Shown in pieces: positions 1 to 7,400 of a stretch of 16,113 bases of DNA. Within the stretch, counting starts at the first letter, position 1; each line of letters begins with the position of its first letter. The position numbers and the translations under genes are program-made. This stretch comes from CAYLUN01 sp964386865 (lineage in GTDB: Bacteria > Verrucomicrobiota > Kiritimatiellia > RFP12 > UBA1067). The notes below the pieces were generated by a model, which searched no databases, was not told where the DNA came from, and saw only the letters and a list, made by a program, of their open reading frames with translations. The stretch is taken from the NCBI GenBank assembly GCA_964386865.1, contig CAYLUN010000112.1, forward strand, positions 1-16,113. The letters run 5' to 3'.

Positions 1-572
1 TCCCTGCGATCCGCGTGACGTGGGAGCAGGCCAACGCCTACTGCGCGTGGCTCTCGAAGAAGCTCGGCAAGGCCGTGCGCCTGCCCACCGAGGCGCAGTG
101 GGAGTGGGCCTGCCGCGCGGGCAGCGTCACGCCGCTGAGCTACGGCGATTTCAGCGCCGACTTCTCGAAGCAGGAGAACCTCGCGGACTACACGCTGATC
201 GAGATGGCGGTCACCGGCGTGGATCCCAAGCCCATGGCGAACCCGCCGCCGCTCTACGACTACGAGCTGCGCGACCGCCGCTTCAACGACGGCGTGCTGC
301 ACCTGGCCAAGGTCGGCAGCTACGCGCCCAACGCGTGGGGCCTCTACGACATGCACGGCAACGCCGCGGAGTGGACACGCTCGGCCTGCAAGCCCTACCC
401 GTACAGCGACGCCGACGGACGCAACAACGCGGCCGTGGACGAGCAAAAGGTCGTGCGTGGCGGCTCGTGGTACCGCCGCCCGCATCGCGCCACCTCGTCG
501 TGGCGCTGGAGCTACCCCGGCTGGATGCGCCCGTACGATGTCGGCTTCCGCGTCGTGATTGAGGAAAGCTAG
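1..572 (+). CDS. SUMF1/formylglycine-generating-enzyme-like domain protein (C-terminal part)
   Basis: The gene enters from the left edge; the frame is open from base 3 (codon CCT) to TAG at 570-572, giving about 189 residues. No start is visible: the ATG-like codons inside are internal, because the conserved family segment begins before them. Family signatures seen are VTWEQANAYCAWL, LPTEAQWEWACRAG, WGLYDMHGNAAEW and VVRGGSW, ending in VGFRVV, the normal C-terminal end of the fold. Genuine formylglycine-generating enzymes activate sulfatases by oxidising an active-site cysteine, using two cysteines shortly after the RGGSW motif. Here that stretch (WYRRPHRATSSWRWSYPGW) has no cysteine, so classical activity is doubtful; the three cysteines present lie elsewhere. 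Similar domains in PVC bacteria are often fused to other modules, but the N-terminal part is outside the window. It converges on the next gene, with 44 bp between the two stops. Confidence 0.9.
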   Translation, partial: PAIRVTWEQANAYCAWLSKKLGKAVRLPTEAQWEWACRAGSVTPLSYGDFSADFSKQENLADYTLIEMAVTGVDPKPMANPPPLYDYELRDRRFNDGVLHLAKVGSYAPNAWGLYDMHGNAAEWTRSACKPYPYSDADGRNNAAVDEQKVVRGGSWYRRPHRATSSWRWSYPGWMRPYDVGFRVVIEES

Positions 573-616
573 GGAACGCCCAACACGTGCCGAACGCCCA
601 GCGCTCGTGGACGGGG

Positions 617-3600
617 TTAGGGCAGTTCGACGGTGAGGCGGTAGAGGCGGGTGGTGGTGAGGTCGGGATCGGCGAGGCGGTCGGGGCCGCCGTGGCCGGG
701 GATGCGGGTTTGGTGTGCGACATTGGTCCAGCCGCCCGACGTGAGCGTGTCGCGACGCCAAAGCGTGTAGACGCGGGCGTCGGACGATTCGAACCAGACG
801 TCCACGGGCACGCCGTTGGAGATGGCCGTTACGCGGAAGTAGCTCGCGCCGCTCTGCGGATCCGTGTCGGCGACATACTCTTGGAGATTGTCGTGAGCGT
901 CGCGGTCGGGATTGTCGTGGGCGTCGGCCGGATCGAGAGGCTGGAGTCCGTGGCGGTGCTCCCAGCCGTCCGGCATCGTGTCACCGTCGCAGTCGGTAAA
1001 TTCTGGCGCGTATTCAAACGCGCCCATGTCGCAGAGCGCGACGTCGTCGAAGTCCCCGTCGACGGGCCGGGGTCGGCCGTCCAAATCGCGCGAGCCGGCG
1101 GCCGCGCCGCTCGACGTGTCGGCACAGGGCGAGCCGTAGAGCAGCCGGAAGTCGCCCGACGCGGGCGAGCGGAAGGCAGGGTCGGCATCGATGTTGCCGA
1201 GGCCAGGCAGGACGGGGTGCGAGCAGCAGGCGTTACCGAAGAAAAAGGTGGGCGGCGCGTAGTTGTCGGAGGTCAGCGCGCGGTTCGCGCAGACGATCGT
1301 ATCGGCCAGCACGCTGGCGCTCGTGACCTGCACGCCGCCGCCGGTTCCGGACGAAACGGCGTTCGACGCCACCGTGAGGCTGTCGAACGCGACCCGTCCG
1401 TTGGCATAGGCGCCGCCGCCGCGGGTGACCGCGCGGTTCGACGTCAGCAGGCAGCAGGCGGCTTGAAGGATGCCGCCCTCCGAGCGGACGCCGCCGCCCT
1501 CGGTTGCCGCGCGATTGCCGCAGGCGCTCACGTGGCGGAGAGCGAAAACGCCCGTCGGTTGGCCGTGGATCGCGAGGCCGCCGCCGCGCCAGGCGCTGCA
1601 GCAGGTGACCGCGCAGTTGGACACGCTGGCCTGTACCGCCAGCACGCCGCCGCCGTCGGTGTCCCATGGCGGGATGCCGGCCAGCGCGGTGTAGCCGCCG
1701 GTGACGGTGAAGCCGCTGAGGCGCGCGCCGGGGGCGAGTAGCACGCCGCGGATTGCAGCGGGCCCGTTGGTGAGGATCGGATCCGGCGAGCCTTCGATAG
1801 ACGTGAACGTGGGGCCGTTGAGGCTGCGTAGAGCGACCTGCTCCGGGACGCAGACGCGGTTGGTGAGCGAACCGCCGAGCGTGGAGACCTTGCCGCCGGT
1901 GGCATAGACGCCGTCGTTGACCCAGACCGTGTCGCCGGGGCGCGTGGCGTCGAGGGCGTCCTGGATCATGTGGGCAGCGGTCGCCCAGTTGGTATAGGGC
2001 GCGACATTCAAGCCGGAGGCGGCGACAAAGTGCTCAGGCGTCAGCGCGACGTCAAGCCAGACCTCGCCGGATGTCCCCGTGTCAACGTCGACGTCGTATT
2101 GCGCGGGCAGGCCCGCAACGGTCAGGCCACGGTCCGTGAGCACGCCACCATAGGTGAATATCCGGTAGCGGCCGGGGCCGAAGGATGGGCCGGTCGCAAC
2201 CTGCAGGGTACCGTCCAACGTCAGGTCGCTGGCGACCGTGAGGGCATCGTTGCTGCTGCCGGGAGCGGAGAGGTCGAAGCGGAGGCAGGCGTTCGTGCTC
2301 AGAGATAACTTCCCCAGCGAAAGGCTGGCGGCGTCGGCGCGGCCCGGCGAAAGCCAGCCGTAATCCTCGACGGTGACAACGCCCGCGACGTGGCCGCAGC
2401 CCGCGAGCGTGGCTCCGTTCTTGACGAGCACCGGGCCGGCGCCGGTGGCGGAGCCGCTGGTGTTGGTGACCAACAGAGTGCCGGCCTCGACCGTCGTGCC
2501 GCCCTTGAAGGCGCTGGCGGCACGCAGGGCCAGCGTGCCGGGGCCGGCTTTCACGAGCGAGCCAGACAGGATGGCAGCGTCGAGCAACACGTCGTCGGGC
2601 GGCGTGCCGTCGGCCACGGTGAAACGGCGCTCGGCTTTGAGGTCGAGTTGGCCGCCCGAGACCCAAGCCTGCGCGTCGGTGCCCGTGTAGTCGAACGGGC
2701 CTTCCAGCGTGAGCGTACTGGAGCCCAGGAGCGACAGGCGCCCGCCGGACATGGCGAGCCCGGCGAGCGTGGAGGGGTGCTCCTGCAGGTCGAGTAGCCC
2801 GTGGGCGGCGACGCTGACCGTCACGGTCGGAGCGAAGGCGCCGAAGCTGTCCGCAAACACGGAGGCGGCACGGGTGCCATCGCCGACGGCGAGCGCGGCG
2901 GGGATGGCGACGCTGCCGCCCTTGGCGAGGCGCAACGTGCCGCCAAGGACGGTGACCGTACCGCCGTGGGTGTTGGTCGCGGAGCCGCTGAGCGTGACGG
3001 TGCCGTCGCCGGTCTTGCGCCAGCCTGCCGCGCCGCCGATGGCGCCCGAGAGGGTGAGCGTGGCGTTGGTGGGAGCACCGATGTCGGCGGCGGCGGCGAG
3101 AGTGACCGGCCCTGCGAAGCGGGAGGCGCCGGCGGAGGCAGCGAGCGCGCCCGCGCCGGTCGCGCCTGTGCCGGCAAGGCTCAGCGGCTCGGGCGCGTCG
3201 TAGAGAACGCCGCCCTCGAGCAGGAGGGTCGCGCCGCTGCGCACGACGGTACCGGTGGCGACGGAGCCGAGTGCTTGGTTGGTGGCGACGAGGAGGGTAC
3301 CGCCGACGAGGTCCGTGAGGCCGCTGTAGCTGTTGGTCGCAGCGAGGCGCGCCTCGCCGGCGCGGTACTTGGTGAGCCCGTTGGTGCCGCCAATGGGGCC
3401 ACCGGAGAGGATGAAGCGCGAGGTGGCGTTGCTGAAGACGACCGGGCCGGGAGCGACGCCGGCGGAGGCGACGGTGACGTTGGTGCGCGTGCCGGTGTCG
3501 AAGCGCACGGGGTCGCCGGCGTCATAGAAACCGTTGAGGCCGCCGAGGGACCAGTTGGCGGTGGAGGCGTCCCACGTGCCATCGACGGCACCTGACCAGA

Positions 3601-4327
3601 GCAGGCGGGCGTTGCGGTAGGTGAGGGTCAGCTTGGGGCGGGTGGCGGAGTCGGCGTATTCGCTGGAGTCGAAGACGGCGTAGATCATCGTGCCGCCACC
3701 TTCGAACGCGCCTGAGAAGAGGATGAGCCCGTAATTGGATGAGCCTCCGAGCCACAGTTGCACGCTGGGCAGAACGTTGAAGGAGGCCCAGTTGAGCGGC
3801 TCGATGCCGCTGCCCGATCCGCCGGCACGCTTGACGCGGTTGGTTCCGTTGCCGTCGTCCGCCTTGTCGTACCAGCCGCCGTATTGGGACGTCCAGCTCA
3901 GCGTCTCTCCGGCGTCGCGGTAGTCCCAGCTCACGCCTTGGCCGTTGAGATTGGTGCCGAGGTTCTCGTACCAGTCGGAGGTGAGGCGGTAGGGTTTGAG
4001 GGTGAGCACGTTGTCGGCCTGCATGCTCCCCTCGGCGCGGTAGTAAAGGCCAAGGGCGGCGGCTGTCAGGCCGTCGCTCACGACGGACGGCAGGGTGAAG
4101 CGCACCAGCGCGCAGTCCTCGGCATAACCGCCGTCATTCATGTCGTACCGAACCTGCAGCTTCGAGTCGCCGCCGTTGTTGTCGTTCTGGTCGCTTTCGT
4201 TCAGCCAGGCGTCCGTCGTGTCGGAGTAGCCATACAGGCCGTTGTTCTGAAGCACGAGCCGGCCCGCAAGCGCGGGCAGTACAGTCAGGCAGATCAAGAG
4301 TGCGATGAAACGTTTACGTGTCTGCAT
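617..4327 (-). CDS. Secreted DNRLRE / autotransporter-type beta-strand repeat / beta-helix protein
   Basis: A 1236-residue exported protein. The start at 4327 is chosen over an upstream in-frame ATG (4417) because a strong ribosome site precedes it and a signal peptide (MQTRKRF, hydrophobic core, cut near ALA at 21) begins there. Approximate domains: 22-240 DNRLRE-like beta-sandwich; 240-760 passenger-type region opening with GTWDASTANW and holding three PATR-like copies (around 315-350, 432-467, 585-620; motifs such as GDGTVTLSG and GPGTLAL); 765-1100 right-handed beta-helix, with WATAAHMIQDAL at its start and an SPCADTSS...DMGAFEY choice-of-anchor-Q-like end; about 1105-1150 a calcium repeat (DCDGDTMPDGWE, NLQEYVADTDP); then an 80-residue beta-rich tail ending YRLTVELP. 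There is no C-terminal beta-barrel, LPXTG or membrane anchor. The likely place is outer surface or extracellular, with a possible adhesive or glycan-binding role. It may be co-transcribed with the giant gene 121 bp upstream; no clear promoter of its own was seen. Confidence 0.88.
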   Translation of the reverse strand: MQTRKRFIALLICLTVLPALAGRLVLQNNGLYGYSDTTDAWLNESDQNDNNGGDSKLQVRYDMNDGGYAEDCALVRFTLPSVVSDGLTAAALGLYYRAEGSMQADNVLTLKPYRLTSDWYENLGTNLNGQGVSWDYRDAGETLSWTSQYGGWYDKADDGNGTNRVKRAGGSGSGIEPLNWASFNVLPSVQLWLGGSSNYGLILFSGAFEGGGTMIYAVFDSSEYADSATRPKLTLTYRNARLLWSGAVDGTWDASTANWSLGGLNGFYDAGDPVRFDTGTRTNVTVASAGVAPGPVVFSNATSRFILSGGPIGGTNGLTKYRAGEARLAATNSYSGLTDLVGGTLLVATNQALGSVATGTVVRSGATLLLEGGVLYDAPEPLSLAGTGATGAGALAASAGASRFAGPVTLAAAADIGAPTNATLTLSGAIGGAAGWRKTGDGTVTLSGSATNTHGGTVTVLGGTLRLAKGGSVAIPAALAVGDGTRAASVFADSFGAFAPTVTVSVAAHGLLDLQEHPSTLAGLAMSGGRLSLLGSSTLTLEGPFDYTGTDAQAWVSGGQLDLKAERRFTVADGTPPDDVLLDAAILSGSLVKAGPGTLALRAASAFKGGTTVEAGTLLVTNTSGSATGAGPVLVKNGATLAGCGHVAGVVTVEDYGWLSPGRADAASLSLGKLSLSTNACLRFDLSAPGSSNDALTVASDLTLDGTLQVATGPSFGPGRYRIFTYGGVLTDRGLTVAGLPAQYDVDVDTGTSGEVWLDVALTPEHFVAASGLNVAPYTNWATAAHMIQDALDATRPGDTVWVNDGVYATGGKVSTLGGSLTNRVCVPEQVALRSLNGPTFTSIEGSPDPILTNGPAAIRGVLLAPGARLSGFTVTGGYTALAGIPPWDTDGGGVLAVQASVSNCAVTCCSAWRGGGLAIHGQPTGVFALRHVSACGNRAATEGGGVRSEGGILQAACCLLTSNRAVTRGGGAYANGRVAFDSLTVASNAVSSGTGGGVQVTSASVLADTIVCANRALTSDNYAPPTFFFGNACCSHPVLPGLGNIDADPAFRSPASGDFRLLYGSPCADTSSGAAAGSRDLDGRPRPVDGDFDDVALCDMGAFEYAPEFTDCDGDTMPDGWEHRHGLQPLDPADAHDNPDRDAHDNLQEYVADTDPQSGASYFRVTAISNGVPVDVWFESSDARVYTLWRRDTLTSGGWTNVAHQTRIPGHGGPDRLADPDLTTTRLYRLTVELP

Positions 4328-4332
4328 GCCGC

Positions 4333-4340
4333 ACCTCCTT
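4333..4340 (-). promoter_or_regulatory. Ribosome binding site deciding the start at 4327
   Basis: The minus strand reads AAGGAGGT, five bases before ATG at 4327. This near-perfect Shine-Dalgarno directly before a signal-peptide-coding start rules against the longer reading that begins at 4417. Confidence 0.85.
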
Positions 4341-4391
4341 GAAGAAATGAGCCATCGACAGTGTTGTAGTCGTCGGCGCGTGCGCGTTTCT

Positions 4392-4410
4392 TCCGGCAGG
4401 ACGTGCCGGA
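4392..4410 (-). terminator. Perfect 7-bp stem hairpin between the two large secreted-protein genes
   Basis: TCCGGCA and TGCCGGA form a perfect 7-bp stem around a 5-base loop. It lies 39 bases after the stop of the giant gene and 65 bases before the start of the next gene on the same strand. It could attenuate transcription or protect a processed mRNA end. On the minus strand it is followed by AAGAAACGC rather than a T-run, so it is not a canonical intrinsic terminator. The rest of the 4328-4448 gap shows no convincing promoter. Confidence 0.35.
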
Positions 4411-4448
4411 CGGCCAAAGGAAGGCGGGTTTACAGTCCGGGCTTTCGG

Positions 4449-7400
4449 TCAGGGCTTGTCGGTCTGGATGCGGTAGAAGACGCGCGGGCCGTGTGGCGCG
4501 GGGTCGGTGACCGTCGTGGCGCCGGCCTGGCCGGGCACGCCGTTGGTGAAAGGCTGGAAGCCGCCCGCCTGCAGCAGGTTGGTGGAGCGGTCGACGCGGT
4601 AGAGGCGCGTGGTCACGCTCTGCCAGGTGACGTCCGCGCCAGCGCCGAGCCCGCCGAACGGCGCGATGCTCTCGATGGTCAGTAGCGAGGCCGCGTTGGT
4701 CGGGTTGGTGTCGGCCAGATACTCCTTCTTGTCGGACATGCCGTCGCCGTCGGCGTCGGTGGTGGCGCTGGCGGTCGTCAGGGTGCTCCAGTAGAGTCCT
4801 TCCCACGCGTCGTGGATGCCGTCGCCGTCGGTGTCGGCGTTGACGCGGATCGCGAAGGTTTGCGCGGCTGACTGGTCGACGCCGCCGTTCGCGGTGCCGC
4901 CGCCGTCGCGCAGGACGATGCTGACGGTGGCGAGCCCGTCCGCCAGCAGGGCGGGCGTGTAGGTGAGCGTGCCGTTGGCTGCGACCGCGGGGCCGGCGCG
5001 GAAGAAGCCGGGCCGGTCGGGCGTGCAGACGAAGGTGAGCGTCTGGCCGGACTCGTCGGAGGGGCCTGCGGAGATGCCGCTCGCCCAGCTCGGGAAGGCG
5101 TAGGCGGCCTCGCCCCAGGCGTGGACGGTGTTGGTGCCCTTGGTGAAGCTGGGCGCGTCGTTGACGGGCGTGACGGTGACGCTGGCGGCGTTGGTGCCGC
5201 TGAGTAAGCTGTCGCTTACGACGAGGCGCACGGAGAAGACGCCGCCCGTGGGCCAGGTCACGCTGGCGGTGACGCCCGTGGCGTCGAACACGCCGTCGAG
5301 GTTGAAGTCCCACGCGTAGGAGACGATCGGCGTGAGGGCGTTGGTGTCGTAGGAGCCGGTGCCGCTGAGCAGCAGCGCGGCGTCCTCAAGCACGGCGTAA
5401 GGGCCGCCCGGCAAAGCCACGGGCGCCTGGTTGGCCTGAACGTCGAGGGTCGTGTAGTCCCACTCCGACACCAGGTTGGTGTTGCCGTTCATGACGCCGC
5501 TGTCGGTCACGCGAAGCGCGATGTTGCGCGTGCCGGCGGTGGCGAAGGCGTGGTTCGTCATAGCCGAGGTGGTGACCAGGTCAGGCGTTTCGTCGAGGTC
5601 GAAGTCCCACTCGTATAGCGTGATGAAGTCGGTCGGGTCGATGTCGTAGGAGCCGCCGCCGTTGAGCGTGACGCGGAAGCCGGTCACGGCCTGATAGGGC
5701 CCGCCCGCTTCGGCGTAAGGCGCGTGCGGGGGCTCGGCGATCGTGACCGTGAAGCTGCTGAGCGCGGTCTGCGCGGGCGTGCTGTCGTCGGTCACGCGCA
5801 GGCGGATGGTGAAGGCGGCCGGCGGGTCGCCGGGCACGCCGGGGGTCGGGTCGGGGTAGGTCCAGAGCGCGGCCGGATCGTCCGCGAGCGCGGTCGTGCA
5901 GTCGTAGGTGCCGTCGCCGTCGAAGTCCCATTCGTATTTCACGATCTGGCGGGCGGAGTCGATGTGGAACGAGTTCTCGGCGCTGGCGTGCAGGGGCACG
6001 CCGTAGCCCCAGACGTTGGGCGCGGTGATGACCGGCACGGGCGCCTGGCTGAAGAGCGTGGGCGTGAGCATCATGACGGCCCAGGCGGTGGAGAGGTCGC
6101 CGTTGAGGCTGGTGCTCGTGTCGCGGTACCAGGCGGACCACGAGCCGTCGGCGGCTTGGTGCCCGACGACCTTCTGCTGAACGCCGTTGGTGGGGTCGCT
6201 GTACCAGTCGAGGAAGGTCTCGGCGAGGTAGGTGACCGGGCGCGGCCGCGCGAGGCGCAGGGCCTTGGTGACGGCGTAGAGCGCGTAGTAGTTGCGGTTG
6301 GCGGCGCTGCCGTAGGTGCCGTTCCAATTGGTGGCGATCATGGACTCCGCGGCCTTCCACGTGGCGTTGGTGGTGAAGATGTTGTCGACCGCCATCTGGA
6401 TGAGGGCCGAGGGCTGGGTGGCGTGCCAGGCGGTTTCGCCCCACGGGTAGTTTTCGCCGGGGCGGTAGACGTAGGCGCCGCTCACAAAGCTGTAGGCGAG
6501 CCAGCGCTTGTTCTCTTCCTTCACCCACGCGGGCGCCTGGATGCCGAAGTTGTTGTCGGCGGCCAGCAGGCCCACCGCGCCCCACTGCGTGATCGAGTTG
6601 TCGGAGGTGCCCGCGTTCCAGTCGTAGCGCCAGCCGCCGCGGTCGGCGGCGGAGGTGTCGCACTGGCCGAAAATCAGGGCGTCGACCAGGTCGGTGACGA
6701 TGTCGAAGAAGTAGGCGTACTTGACCTGCGCGATGCCGGTGCGGGCCATGCCGAGCATGTCCTGCGTGGAGGAGATGGCGTCGATGACCATGCCTTGCTG
6801 GTAGCCGCGGTGCGTGGTGTTGACTTCAAGGCCGATGCCGTTGCCGTTGGTGTCGGGGTTGCCCGCCGACTGAGCCGTCATGGCGCGCGTCTGAAGCGTC
6901 GAGAACAGGTAGTCAAACCCGCGGTTGACGGTTTCCACGTACGGGTCTTCGGCAGGGTCGCCCTCGGGCCGGTGTCCGTTGGTGAGCAGCGCCTGCACCG
7001 CGCCGGCGGCGGCTGAAGGGCGGTATCCCGCGTTGCCGTCAGCCGGGCTCTTCCAGTAGCCGGCCGCACGCTCCTGGTTCTTGTGCAGCCACCAGAGCCC
7101 CTCGTCCACCGCGATGTCGGCGCGCGTGGCTTGGCTGTCGGGCCGCATGATCAGCTTGTAGTCGTCGGCGCCGCTGAGCCCGGCGGCGTCGCGCACGGTC
7201 AGCCGGGCGGTGTAGGGCTTGTTGGTGGGGCCGCTGTAGGTGTGGGTCGCCTGGATGGCGTACTTGTCGCTGACGGTGGCGAAGGCGCTGGTGGCGCCGT
7301 CGCCGAAGTCCCAGCTGTAGGTGAGCGTGCCCGCGTCGCGGACGATGGCCTTGAGGGTCACCTGCTTGCCGGGGTAGACGAGGTGCGGCGAGTCGGGGTT

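Noticed and set aside
573..616. Direct repeat GAACGCCCA (574-582, 592-600) and weak hairpin between the converging genes
   Set aside because: Only nine bases, in 44 bp of GC-rich DNA; the hairpin needs a G-U pair and has no T-run, so a bidirectional terminator cannot be supported.
587..1741. A 384-codon plus-strand frame just after the SUMF1-domain gene
   Set aside because: It lies opposite the beta-helix, calcium repeat and tail of the minus-strand gene, and its own product has no domain signature.
4328..4417. A 30-residue longer start for the 617-4327 gene
   Set aside because: The extra residues are Arg-rich with no ribosome site, and would bury the signal peptide; AAGGAGGT sits directly before the start at 4327.
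5724..7016. A 430-codon plus-strand frame opposite the toroid domain
   Set aside because: Low-complexity antisense product, whereas the minus strand shows conserved tryptophan motifs.
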